Source of the DNA: Oscheius sp. JU75
Taxonomy: Eukaryota; Nematoda; Chromadorea; Rhabditida; Rhabditidae
Assembly: GCA_037178855.1 (NCBI GenBank)
Contig: JASJZC010000005.1
Span: 3,472,001-3,536,000, forward strand
Length of the DNA: 64,000 nt
Reading direction: 5' to 3'
Every line of letters starts with the position of its first letter. Within the stretch, counting starts at the first letter, position 1. Both the position numbers and the translations under genes were made by a program. This document shows positions 46,370 through 58,793 of this stretch, piece after piece. The notes beneath the pieces are model-generated. The model worked only from the letters and a program-made list of their open reading frames with translations, did no database searches and was not told the origin of the DNA.

Positions 46370-47112
46370 CTCGCTCACAGAAGATCCTGAAGCAATATTG
46401 TTAGATGTGGGGTAATAGCCATTGAACCGACTGTTGTAATAATGTGACAATCAATACTGAACTGTAAAATGGGCGTTTAACGCGGCTATTTTCAACCGCA
46501 TGCATAAAGTCTAGACAAACTGAACACCTGCAAATGGTTTTGCTCGACTTCTTCTCAAACTAAAGTTTTTTCACAACACAACGTTAAACCTAACCAGCAT
46601 TGTGAAAACGCTTCATCTTGTGGATTGGAAAAAATCTGTAAAACTGGAAATATCTAATTGTTTCGGGTTATTCAAGATTACACAAAGAAATCAAAAACTG
46701 ACCTGAGGATTTGGCATAACTGGGAATCTCCTCGATTCTCACCGAGCGGGCCTCTCTCCCGTCTCCCCGCATAGCAGAGCGCCCTAAAATATCTTGTGTA
46801 CAGACCTCTAGAGATGAGTAAAGGAAAAGACATTCAGAGGAAAATGTGTTCCCGGATGAAAATATTTTTGTCATCCGCTCGTTTGACTAGTACGAATTGA
46901 CGTAATTTTGCGTACTTATCAAAAAAAAATCGGAGGAGGCAGAAGAGAAGTTCAAACCTGTAAATCCTTCACAAATTTATATCCCCAATTACGCAAAGTA
47001 CTGGACAAAACGTGTCAATAACATAGCTCATTGAAAACCAGATTGCGCAAAGAAAATCTTGAAAAACTTATTCTCATCTATGTTATGTTTCATCTAGCGA
47101 CTAACTTTCAGG
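46370..47112. promoter_or_regulatory. Divergent promoter region of UCKL1 and GTPBP10
   Basis: No firm gene. A minus-strand exon-like piece at about 46700-46790 (acceptor ATTTTAG, then MRGDGREARSVRIEEIP, then donor CAG/GTCAG) might be an alternative UCKL1 5' exon, but it does not join in frame. A TTTCAG acceptor ends one or two bases before the GTPBP10 start. Confidence 0.4.
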
Positions 47113-48577
47113 ATGCGTATATGCCGTCCACTGAAGAATATCATTAAAAACGTGCAGCAACTGATACAGAACGATCTCGGGATAGTCACGGAAGACAAAT
47201 ACGTGATACGTGTCAAAGGAGGGACAGGAGGAAACGGATTAGCCAGGTAATTTTTTTGGGACAACAATGTGTTATCTGTGCCAGATACAAAATGCGACGA
47301 AAGGTTTCGAATGCTCTGTGAACGCTTCACAACAAAGATATCTTGGAAAATGACTCAATTTCAAGGTACAACGGAATCGGAGGAGCTGGCGGGAATGTCT
47401 ACCTTGTCACAAAGCAGGGAATGGCCTTTGTCGATATCAGAAAACGACTACAAAACTCCATGTCCATCCGAGCCGAAGCAGGAACTTCAAGCCAAAAAAT
47501 AAAACTATTGGGAGACAATGGTTCGGATACGGTTCGTTACTATCTCTTTCAGCTTCTATGAAGCTGTTTCAGATTTTTGAGGTCCCAGTAGGAATTGATG
47601 TCGTCAATGACGAAAACAACTTCCTCCTAGCCCGATGTAATCGACCATTCCAAAAATATCTCGTCGCAAAAGGTGGAGACGGTGGCTCTCCTACAAATGG
47701 ATTCAGGTATTTCCTTATAATTTTTTTAGTCAGTTTACAGAGGCCAGAAGGGAGATAATCTGAACATATCTCTCCATCTCAAACTGCGGCCTAACATAGG
47801 TCTTGTAGGATTTCCGAATGCAGGGAAATCGACACTTCTTTCGGCGTTTGTTCCCAAGAAAAGTATAAAAATTGCTCCATACCCATTTACAACGGTAGGC
47901 TGTTCATATACTCCAACGAATGAGCTAACTTTAGGTGAATCCACAAGTCGCCTTCTGGTCCTCTCCAGCTGGCAGCGAAAATCTGTTCACTCTGTCGATG
48001 GCCGACCTACCAGGTGTAGTCTTTTGTTCGTAGAAACAAACTGAAAAGTTTAGGTCTAGTAGAAGGCGCGTCTCAAAACCGAGGCAAGGGCCACAAGTTC
48101 CTGAAGCATCTCGAATACAGCGAAATTCTTTGTTTCGTGGTCGACTCGTTGGGATTCCAGTTGAAAAATGCTCTCAATGAGCCATTGAGATCGCCATTGG
48201 AGACGGTGGCCATTTTGAACAGAGAGCTCGAAGCGTATGATCACAAACTAGCTAAGAAGCCTTCAATCTTGCTCTTTAACAAAATTGATAAAGTCAAGGA
48301 TATGAAAGTAAGTCTCTTTGCCGCATAAGCTCAACTTTACTTCTAGGAAATTGACAATCTCGCTGCTCAAATGAAGAAGCCCGACTGGCACCTAGCTCTT
48401 CCAGAAGAATCCCGTCCAGATCGTCCGATCAGATTCGACTACGTCCTGCCCATTTCTGCGAGATTAGGCAACATCGAAAAAGTCAAAGATGTCTTTATAC
48501 GAGTTCACAGAGATCTAAATCCAAATTTTGCCGGTAATATAGATTACAGTCCCAAGATAAAACATATGATTTATTGA
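47113..48577 (+). CDS. Obg-family GTPase GTPBP10 (mitochondrial/nucleolar)
   Basis: OBG-type GTPase that assists large-subunit assembly of (mito)ribosomes. It starts at 47113 ([13 protein letters not shown]). The Obg glycine-rich domain is split over exons: [21 protein letters not shown] across the 47247-47365 intron, then [23 protein letters not shown] and [12 protein letters not shown]. The G domain follows with [14 protein letters not shown] (G1), APYPFTT (G2), [21 protein letters not shown] (G3), LLFNKIDK (G4) and [10 protein letters not shown] (G5). The stop is at 48575-48577. Introns are 38-119 nt. The stop overlaps the end of the convergent TMEM218-like gene. Confidence 0.92.
48570..48575 (-). 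promoter_or_regulatory. Poly(A) signal overlapping the TMEM218-like stop
   Basis: On the minus strand CAATAAATC carries both the TAA stop and AATAAA; on the plus strand the same bases are the last codons of GTPBP10. Confidence 0.55.
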
Positions 48578-49012
48578 TAATTATTAGGTCTTGTTCTAAC
48601 GTTCCTCGAAGCGACAGATTGAACTTTTGATACACCAAGCAGTCCATGTGTGATCGCCTGCATCAGTGTCTTCACCAAAACATAAAACAAGAATATCAGT
48701 AATGCTATCCGCGGTAAGAAGAGGTAGTCTATAGGTCCTTGCTGAACCATCATTTGCACTCTTCACGATCGAACAAACCTGGTGTGCTGGCTCTCCCGGC
48801 TGAAAGGTTGGCCAAAAGGCGATTGCCGAAAATAGTGCGGAACTCAATACAGTGATGCCTATCACTGCAGTTCTATATCGACTGTCCGTAAGATAGTTTG
48901 ATTCCACTTACAATCCTTTTAGGCGCCCAGCTGCGACTCCAAGAATAAGGAATAACGCAATAACGGCGATAGCTGAGAATACGGCTGGTCCGAGACCAAA
49001 AGGTCGAAGCAT
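48571..49012 (-). CDS. TMEM218-like three-pass membrane protein
   Basis: About 123 aa. It starts at 49012 (MLRPFGLGPAVFSAI) two bases after an acceptor (CTTCGTACAG). Three membrane segments: residues about 9-30 (VFSAIAVIALFLILGVAAG), about 36-54 (AVIGITVLSSALFSAIAFW) and about 74-94 (RIALLIFLFYVLVKTLM). A hydrophilic loop between the second and third is spanned by a 38-nt intron. Length, spacing and the final amphipathic tail match TMEM218, a ciliary transition-zone protein; identity is inferred from layout more than from exact residues. A near-perfect X-box precedes the gene. It lies 115 bases downstream of the DIF-1 carrier on the same strand. Confidence 0.7.
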
Positions 49013-49027
49013 TGCTGTACGAAGAGC

Positions 49028-49041
49028 GTTGCTATAGCGAT
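49028..49041 (-). promoter_or_regulatory. X-box (RFX/DAF-19 site) of the TMEM218-like gene
   Basis: The minus strand reads ATCGCTATAGCAAC, 13 of 14 matches to GTHNYYATRRNAAC, 16 bases before the ATG. It supports a ciliary role and a promoter separate from the upstream carrier gene. Confidence 0.6.
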
Positions 49042-49126
49042 GCGCGCATGATTTGAGAAGCATGAGTTTATGTTGTGAATAATTTACTCTACACAAAGTA
49101 TAAAACATGAAATACCGGTGATCTTT

Positions 49127-50307
49127 TCACTCGTCTTTTGCGACCGTCGGATGTCCTCCGATTCCGAAATAGCGGAAGGCAGACAAAGTAGCCTCTAGGC
49201 CGAGGAAACAGGCTGCATTCGCGGGGAAAGCACGAAGCATGACCGGTGTGAATCCCTTAAAAGAAGTGAAAAAATAAAATAAAAAGAAACCTTGAACAGA
49301 GCTCTGGGTCCTTCCTCTCTCAAAACCTCTCGCAGAACGCCGCGAATTCCATCGGGATATTTGCCTTCAGGAGCTGTTTGGAGCCGAGATTTGAGAACAT
49401 CGGCAGGGATACAGACAGACCTACAATTCTATTATTATTTTATCAGACAGCAAGTTACTAACCAGTTAGCCATACCGGCCAATCCTCCGGCAAGTAGAGT
49501 TGCTCCGGGAGACAGAGTCCGTTCATTTCCTTCTCCACTGAACTTTTTCTTGAGGTACTCGTAGACAGATAGATAAGCAGCACTGGCAGGAATATCTGAG
49601 CACGAAAATGGTTTGAAATAAGTTTGAAGCTGACCTCGAAGAAGAGTTGCTCCTGTTCCACGGTAAATCGAGGCCATTCCTCCCTGCTTATACAGCTTCT
49701 TCACAACATCGAGAGGACCGTCGTAGTGCACTCCAGATGGAGCATGACCGGACGATTGCACCTAAACAATGTGTAATCAAAGAACAGAACTAACCTGTAG
49801 AAGACACTTGATTCTTTCACCCGGGACCATGACGATTGTGGTGAAAAGACCAGCTAGGGCACCGCTGTTGGCATTCTGTATGAATGTCATCTCTTGGTCT
49901 GAATGAATGATCTTACAAAAATAAAGATTAGAACCAACTGGGCTCAGTTGTTTGAAGCCATTTTCCAACAGCGCATCCTCCGAAAAATACGGCAAAAAGA
50001 GGAGATACTCCAATCAGAGGGGCGGACATTCCCTGAAGGGTTCGATAAAAAAAAAAAACGTCGTCTTACTTTGTAAAGAGCAGTGAACCCTTCCTTGGCA
50101 ATCGTCTGTTTGAAACAATCGAGGGCTCCTGTGAACAACGGTTTCTGCCCGGGCAGAGGACGAGGCATCGTCTGAATTCTCACCTAAAAAAATAAATATA
50201 TACACAACAATCCAAACAACCTTGACAGTGTCGAATGGATGTCCGACAATGACCGTGCAAGAGCCTCCAACTCCTCCGGCGATAAAGTTAAGCAAGACAT
50301 CGGACAT
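49127..50307 (-). CDS. dif-1: Mitochondrial carnitine/acylcarnitine carrier (SLC25A20 type)
   Basis: Inner-membrane carrier exchanging acylcarnitines for carnitine. It starts at 50307 ([19 protein letters not shown]), three bases after an acceptor. Three mitochondrial-carrier repeats are seen, each with the Px[D/E]xx[K/R] signature: [24 protein letters not shown] and [12 protein letters not shown]. Each repeat ends in a YRG/KG-type segment ([37 protein letters not shown]). The order and the GERIKCLLQ motif in repeat 2 fit the CACT/DIF-1 subfamily. The stop is at 49127-49129. Introns are 37-50 nt. Probably the upstream gene of a carrier-TMEM218 pair. Confidence 0.92.
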
Positions 50308-50875
50308 CTTCTGCAATTCAACAGTAAAGTATTGAATAAAGTACCGAAAGAGAAGAAATTGAAAAGAGGCTGCAGCTGACAGCCGTGTTCTGCGCACGAA
50401 CTTTGTACTCTGTCCCTATAGGAAAAAATAAGGACGAATTCACGGCAACTTCAGAGCCTATCTGTTGCCATTTCTTTGTTATATTCTTGGAAAAAATAGA
50501 ATTTCAAAATGGCCATAGAAAGTCAACTGCCGTAGTTATATCTTGAATGTACCGTGCGGAAAACGCGTAGGTAATCTTATAGCACATGTCTTGGTTTCAG
50601 TTCGAAGAATTTTCAAAACAGTAAGCAAGTCGAACAAGGAAGAAAGGGTAAATAAAACCCAGGCGAGTGAACAAGGTCAATGTCCAGCCCCCCCCCCGAT
50701 AAGCGGCCAGACTGTTGCACAGTACAGGTTCGATACACAGCACATTGTTAGATAACAAGTAAGGTTCAGAGCAGATACAAAGGTCGGAAATCAATCAATT
50801 CATTCTCTAAAACATAACAAAGGAATTTTGAGAGAACTAGCAAAAATGTATGGCTCCATAAGATCCAGTAGTTGT
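50308..50875. other. Intergenic region with a C10 run
   Basis: No gene seen. It contains a run of ten C at about 50688-50697. Short ORFs on both strands have no support. Confidence 0.4.
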
Positions 50876-51511
50876 TTAGATTTTCTTCTCAGACTCGACT
50901 TCCAAATACTTGATAAGATGGGCACGATCATCCTTGGACTTCAATCCGGCGAAGACCATCTTGGTTCCAGGAATGTATTTCTTGGGGTTGAGAAGATATT
51001 CAAACAGCGTCTCGCGGGTCCAGGTGACTCCCTGAAAACGACAAATAAGGTCTTTGAAAAGTGGCCTGAAGTTCTCCCAATGTCCCATCTCACAATAGTT
51101 CTTGTTTGGTTCAATGATGACGCGGGCTGATTTTCGATAACAACAGCAACGTGATCAAACAAACGAACATTCCGATGTACTTTTGAATAATGCCGAACTT
51201 CTTACGAACAATCAAATTTAATCATGTACAAGCCTTTAGCATTTAGTTGGCGTAACTTCAGCAAAAAATGCGGTTTTGGAGGAAAGATGTACCTTAGCCT
51301 TGTTGGCGGGGGAGTAATCAAATCCATCGACGGAACCAGACTTTCTGCCGATGACACCATGAAGAGTAGGTCCGGTCTTGGTGGCCTTAGAGTCGGCAAC
51401 ATGGCACTGGAGGCATCTCTTAAGTAGAGAATCGATAAAGAGGCTGAAGCAACTAACCTGCTTGAAGACCTGCTTTCCTTTCTCGTAATCTCCCTCAGGA
51501 ATATCAGCCAT
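50876..51511 (-). CDS. cyc-2: Cytochrome c
   Basis: Soluble electron carrier of the mitochondrial intermembrane space. It starts at 51511 ([18 protein letters not shown]). A 38-nt intron is followed by RCLQCH, the CxxCH haem attachment site with its axial His. [13 protein letters not shown] and YSPANKAK come next, then a long intron (about 51035-51292), and [13 protein letters not shown], then [15 protein letters not shown] with the axial Met, and a C-terminal helix to the stop at 50876-50878. All haem-contact motifs are intact. The roughly 258-nt second intron is six times longer than its neighbours. Confidence 0.95.
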
Positions 51512-51890
51512 TGTAACCCTGAAATATCACTGTAAAATAGTGAAAGGATGTTTGAAACAAAACAGGATCGCTATGATGCAAGGGACTCGGACAGGCGGTG
51601 CACCCTACGCCACGCCCCATGTATTCCCCAGTTTTACTGGAGCGCGAATACATCTCGAAATATAAGTAGTACAAGTGGTTCGAATGGATTTGGCAAAACG
51701 TTTGGGATTCTATACAACAGATATACAGTCATTGTTGACTGCGCGTATCCCTGAAAAAAAAAGAAATTCCCCCTCTGCAGTTTTCAAGAGACAGTGAAGC
51801 GGTAGCTAATGACGGTGAAACCATGCAGTACAAAATTGTAGAACAGAATGATGCAACAACAACCATTTATCCAATAACAACAACCACATT
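51512..51890. other. Spacer between ribosomal protein and cytochrome c genes
   Basis: No gene seen; holds the cytochrome c promoter and the 3' UTR of the ribosomal-protein gene, both on the minus strand. Confidence 0.4.
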
Positions 51891-52531
51891 TTAAGCAAAA
51901 TGAGTGGTAGGGCGTCTGGTAGTGAAGGCGGAAACGTTGCGTCTCTTCGAAACACGGTGGGGAAGGGGGAATTTGATCTTCGAGTCATGGAACATCTTGA
52001 TTCCGACGCGCTTGGTATCGGCGGCCTTGATAGCTTGAACCTTCAGGATATGGATGCGGTCGGCTTGGGCACGATGGCGGGCTCCCATGTCACGATAGGC
52101 CTGTGTGACGGCGCCGGCTACAGACACGTCACGGTACTCGCGGTACATGTTGTGGTGGCCGGTTCTGGAGTCATACTTGAGCCACACTCCGAAGTTCTTG
52201 ACGGTGCCAGTGCTCTTGGCGAAAACCTGAAAAAATAAAATGAGCATCAAGATGACAAAGATCGCTGAAGAAATTGGTTAAAAAAGAAGATTATTGATAG
52301 AAATATAAGGAAAATGGAACTCACTTCCTTGCAGGAAAGAATTTCTCCACTGGCTTTCTTCACACGACGAAGCATAGAAACAAAGTACCAGAAACGGGAC
52401 TTGGCGATGACTTGGTTGCTAGCGAAGATCTGCATTTTCCAGATAGGGGTGACTGGCTCATTCTCCGTGGGGATCTTACGTCCAATGACGGTGTACTCCT
52501 TCAATACCTCTCCGAGAGCCTTGGTCGGCAT
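51891..52531 (-). CDS. rpl-20: 60S ribosomal protein L18a (eL20)
   Basis: Large-subunit ribosomal protein. It starts at 52531 ([20 protein letters not shown]). Next come [35 protein letters not shown] and, after one intron, [33 protein letters not shown] and [20 protein letters not shown]. It closes with [11 protein letters not shown] and THFA before the stop at 51891-51893. All segments fit the family, at the normal length of about 180 aa. An AATTTTTTT-rich tract and a TTTCAG acceptor precede the start (ending about 8 bases before the ATG), consistent with trans-splicing of a ribosomal-protein mRNA. Confidence 0.95.
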
Positions 52532-52836
52532 GTTTAACCCTGAAATTTTTTTTTCATAAAACGGATAGAGTAAAGGATAAAAGAGGAGCTGTATCCCTCC
52601 AATTTGCATGACATTTTCTATGCGAAAAATTGCTATACATGAGGGAAAATAAGGAAAGAAAAGAATACAAAATAAGAAAATTCATTTTCAACTGGGTGCA
52701 CAAATCCTAAAAACGCAGAAAAGTGGGCAGGGTGTACGAATCTGCGGCGTGTTTCGAAGGTGTACGAATCGCGATGGTGTGCATACGGTAGGTCAATGGC
52801 GCGCGTTTAAATTTGGTCTCTTTTGAAGAATTGGAG
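52532..52836. promoter_or_regulatory. Divergent promoter of rpl-20 and ECSIT
   Basis: About 300 bases between two gene starts. Contains a near-repeat, GTGTACGAATC..CG, at about 52733 and again at about 52761. Confidence 0.4.
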
Positions 52837-54285
52837 ATGTTTCGAACAAAGACTGTCGGAGGGCTCTTCATCGGCATTTCTAATCTCTCCAAGCAACATC
52901 ACAAAGTTGGATCTTCACTACTGATTCGGAATACCCAAAGAAACCATCAACCAAGCGCTGGAAGATGTCTGTCAAACGCTGCAAGTACTTCAAAGATGGT
53001 TTGTAGTATTTCTATACCTCTTTCACTGTTTGTTTCAAAAGGAAAATACGAATGAGCGAAGGCTGGTACATCTTGAGAGCCAATTCGAGACAACACCGCC
53101 TCAGGAGAGAGATAAATCGGCTTTCTTAGCTGCCATTGGTATGTTTTCTAATACTCCCAAATTTATCATTTCTAGCTGTTTTCAAGGATCGGAAAGCCAG
53201 AAATCATGTCGAGTTTATCAATTCGGCGCTCAAATTCTTGAAGCAATACGGAGTTCATAAAGACGTTGAAGTCTACAAGGCTCTTCTGAATATATTCCCG
53301 AAGGGAAAGATGATTCCCCAGAATCAGTTTCAAGTAAGGGCTTTTTCTACTCCACTGAAGAATTTAGAAAATCTTTTTACATTTTCCTATGCAACAAAAT
53401 TGCTGCGTGAAAGTTCTCGATGAGATGGAATGGCATGGAGTGCAACCGGATAAAGAAATTCATGATATTGTAGTGAATGCGTTTGGAGAATGGAATTTTG
53501 CAACCAAAAAGGTTTGTCTACTATCTCTTGCGATAGACTCGGTTTCCGATCAAACGGATGCTATACTGGATGCCTAAACTCAAGCACAGCAACAAATATT
53601 TTGACAGAAGGAAAATAGAAGGTGTGGTCCTATTTCATGTAAATCTTACTGAACTGGTAGGAAAGCAATTGTCGCCTGAAGAAATGGCTGGTCTTGTTTT
53701 ACAAATGATCTCTCGAGACCCAGGAACCTTTTTCTCTCTGGTCAAATTCGATGACAGTCGCTTTCCTGAGAAGGGATGGCTGGCTAGCGCGCAGAGTCCT
53801 TCTCAACAAAACCTTGTCAGCGAGTTGGGAAATAATCAACAGGTGAGAGTCTAAAGACAAGCACCTTTCTTGCCTTAGGTTTTCGTAGACGGCCCGTTTC
53901 CAGTGTTTCTGATGGATAATAAGGCCGAATATGTAATGCTCACATCTTCCGCTACTTCAAATTCAGTACAAGATTTCAAAAATGAAAAGGTATGATATTA
54001 GTTTGATAAATATCTCCTGTTCAGAACAAAGACGACTTCACGACGTGGTTTAGCGAATGGGATAATGAACGACGCTTGAAAACGGGTACAATTCACGAGC
54101 AGAAGCATGAGACTATCCTGGCGTTAGGAGTACTTCATAGGTAGTTGTGACTCTTCCTCGTCTACCGAATTTTCAGAAACGACAACAAAACTGGCTCCAT
54201 CTGGTTCGAACATCTACAGAAAACCAATCCCCATCTTCGGGAAATACAGCCACGTATCCGACTAGACAAACCAATGTTTTCTTAG
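52837..54285 (+). CDS. ECSIT, mitochondrial complex I assembly / Toll-pathway adaptor
   Basis: Starts at 52837 with a basic, Ser-rich, acid-poor leader (MFRTKTVGGLFIGISNLSKQ) suited to mitochondrial import. Family core: KDRKARNHVEFINSALKFL, then KDVEVYKALLNIFPKGK, VLDEMEWHGVQPDKEIHDIV, KRMLYWMPKLKHSNKYF, VFVDGPFPVFLM, and the C-terminal ILALGVLHR...GSIWFEHLQKTNP domain. The intron after ATKK is only 25 nt (53512-53536), but without it the conserved KRMLYWMPK block is out of frame. The stop is at 54283-54285. ECSIT helps assemble complex I and, in animals, links Toll signalling to mitochondria; which role applies here is unknown. Confidence 0.88.
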
Positions 54286-54293
54286 AACATGAG

Positions 54294-54299
54294 AATAAA
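54294..54299 (+). promoter_or_regulatory. Poly(A) signal of ECSIT
   Basis: AATAAA, 8 bases after the stop codon. Confidence 0.65.
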
Positions 54300-54418
54300 G
54301 TTGAGACATAGCTGAGTACCGAAAGTCTAATCTACGATCCCGTCAGTCCTTTTTGACCTCGTATGGCCCTAGGGCTTTCTTAGCTAAGCATCGTTCCGCG
54401 ACGGCGGCCGTACGCTAA

Positions 54419-54430
54419 AAGTATATAAGG
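54419..54430 (+). promoter_or_regulatory. TATA box of the second collagen gene
   Basis: AAGTATATAAGG lies about 160 bases before the collagen start. Strong TATA boxes are usual for highly expressed cuticle collagens. Confidence 0.6.
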
Positions 54431-54590
54431 AACCAGTCCGCGCTCATCTGCTAGCGCGATATCCCGCCTGTGTTACCGTCGGCGCCTTGTCGAATGGCAG
54501 ATGAGAGACGTCAACTTCCCACTTGACTTCCTATTTTCGTACTTTCTCTTTGTTCCTTCTCCTCGTCCCATTTCACAAGACAGCTTTAGT

Positions 54591-55826
54591 ATGGAAGACC
54601 CTCGCGAGAGGGCCTACAAGGCGGTAACGTATGCGGCAGTCACGTTTTCTGTAGTGGCCATTGTCTCCCTGTGTATTTCAATGCCTATCGTCTATAGTTT
54701 CGTCGACAGCATTCAACAACAGACGAAGAAAGATCTCCAGTTCTGCAAGGTCTGTTCTAATGTGTGGACTGGAAAGGTTGGAAATGTTCAGAACTCGGCC
54801 AGAGATATTATGGGAGAGATTGGTCATAAGAAACCGTCTCCGTTCGCTTCGTTCACAGGCAATGCCACTGCTCGTGCCAAACGTCAAGCTGTTGGCTGTC
54901 CTGGCTGTTGCAAACCCGGACACCCCGGTAGACCGGGTCTCCCAGGAAGAAATGGTAAAGAAACTTTCTACGAAAACAGTATGAAATTGAAGGCAAGCCT
55001 GGAATTCCCGGTGCTCCTGGACGTCCTGGTACACCTGGAAGACCTCCGATTGTTTGCGAGGAACTGGATGTTCCTCCCTGCAACCCCTGTCCTCCTGGAC
55101 CCGCTGGGCCTCAAGGACCTCCTGGTAAGTCAGAAATAGACCCTTCTTCGTTCTGTTGTCCCGTTCGTTGCCGTCTGAAATCGAATAAGTGCCGTCCGGA
55201 AATGCGGGGATTGCCAGCTCGGGGATGAGATGATTGGCTTTGGGCGTTGACTCTCAAATTCGATGTCTGAACTCTCTATTTCAGGCAGTCCTGGTAATCC
55301 TGGAAGAGCTGGAAACCCCGGTCGCCCTGGTGCCCCTGGTACCCCTGGACCGGTAAGATAGAAATGGGAAAACTTTAGTTTTGATGTTTAGACTGGACCA
55401 CCTGGACCCCTCGGAAACGCTGGAAATCCAGGAAAGGACGGAGACCAGGGTGAGCCTGGACGACCTGCCCCTAGCACAGCAGCGATTCCTGGAGAGCCCG
55501 GAGCTCCAGGAGATGTCGGTTTGTTAGCATTTTTTCTCCTGTTGAAACCATCTTTCAGGACCTCCCGGTCTGCCAGGTGAGGACGGGGTCGCAGGGCGCG
55601 ACGGCCAGCCCGGTTCCGCGGGTCCTCAAGGCCCTGCTGGAGCTCCTGGAAATCCCGGACCCAGCGGTCCTCTCGGTCAAATTGGACCTATCGGCCAACC
55701 TGGCCCAGCTGGAGAGCGTGGAATTTGTCCCAAGTCAGAATATTCCAGAGAATGCCGTCCAGTCGCTCTTTCAGATACTGTGCGCTTGACGGAGGAGTGT
55801 TCTTCGAAGATGGAACGAGGCGATAA
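54591..55826 (+). CDS. Cuticle collagen (second copy)
   Basis: Starts at 54591 ([20 protein letters not shown]), one base after an acceptor-like CAGCTTTAG. The N-terminal membrane segment leads to FCK and [11 protein letters not shown], then a basic ARAKRQ processing site. A CPGCC knot is followed by Gly-X-Y blocks, with a second Cys cluster (CNPCPPG). Introns interrupt the triplets at about 54750, 54957, 55125 (162 nt), 55354 and 55520. The end is [21 protein letters not shown], formed only after splicing a 41-nt intron at 55731-55771. Same architecture as the minus-strand collagen at 3534-4749. An ATG further upstream in frame (54501) would add a non-collagen leader and is less likely. Confidence 0.93.
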
Positions 55827-56294
55827 CGGGTCCCGACTGCCCAACCGTAATAAGCAATCTCAATTCCTATTATTAAATGTTACTATTCTTCAATTTTCGA
55901 AGAAAGGGAAACCAGTTAGTCGCACGTAAATTGGCAGAATTATCCACTGAAAAAGAGAGCCGTCAGGGGAAGGCAAACGGAACAAATTGCTTTGCGCTAA
56001 TTAGAAAAGGACTGCTGGAGATTGCCATACTACTTGGAGTCTCGTTTTGGTCAGAAGAGTGACCCCAAAAATCAAAAAACTCTCTCAGAAAAAAAGGCAC
56101 AATGAGTCATCTTATCCACTTGACTACCGCCAGACGATCTCTCGGAAAGGTGATGAACCGAGTCTGAACAGGACACGAGGGGAATCAGACGACAGAAGAG
56201 AGTATTCTGATGGTGTAGAGGGCAGACAGCTCTCGCGAAGAGAACACGCAAAATGGCAGAGCACAGAGAGATCGATTCCCGCCCAGAGCCTCAG
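55827..56294. other. Intergenic region before CaM kinase I
   Basis: No gene seen. An alternative in-frame CaMK start at 56253 lies near its end. Confidence 0.4.
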
Positions 56295-58300
<2,006 letters not shown>

Positions 58301-58486
58301 AGGCTTTGGACACTGTGCCGGAACAACGACTGCTGTGGCCTTGTCTGTGATTTCTGATTCCCTCGCTGTACATATTTTGATCACAATTGTCACCAGTTAT
58401 TTATATAAAAAGTGGATATACGCATATTTTCAAGAATAAGTCAAGTACTTACAATGATTTGATGGCAGGAAGCAATTTTGTGGACG

Positions 58487-58793
58487 ATGCTGCTCCTGCT
58501 GCTGCTCTGCTGTCCAGCTACGGCGATTTTCGAATGCGGAAGCAAAGAAAGAGTGATGGAGGTACCACCCAGCAGAAATTCGTGTTCTACAACTTGCAAA
58601 GTGACAAAGCTGAGACTAAAGATGAAATCGAACAAGAAGAAGGCGACGATCAAGGAAGGACTGAAGACAGGTAGGAATGATATAAGGTATACGACTCTGT
58701 TGACTCAATCTTCCCACTTGCCTTAGTATATTATTTTCAGGTAAAAAGTGCTATCCGACACACGAAAGACGGCAGGAAGAAGAAACCAGCTAA
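58487..58793 (+). CDS. Possible small secreted Lys-rich peptide
   Basis: A two-exon frame: 58487-58670 and 58741-58793, joined across a 70-nt GTAGG...TTTTCAG intron. Signal peptide MLLLLLLCCPATA is followed by FECGSKERVMEV, a CSTTCK pair, a Lys-rich stretch (KMKSNKKKATIK) and GKKCYPTHERRQ, about 78 aa in all. Four Cys remain after the signal peptide, too few for a recognised inhibitor fold. A second Leu-rich leader (STTKLLLLLLLLTTAVP) at about 59037-59087 suggests more members of such a set nearby, but no full gene can be built. Confidence 0.35.

Noticed and set aside
46370-46450. UCKL1 start at 46450
   Set aside because: The codon there is TTG, with a stop just upstream in frame; the first in-frame ATG is at 46369.
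50688-50697. C10 run
   Set aside because: Simple mononucleotide run; no associated element.
56253-56294. CaM kinase I start at 56253
   Set aside because: The ATG at 56295 gives MPLFKRR, the start seen in CMK-1; the upstream ATG remains possible.
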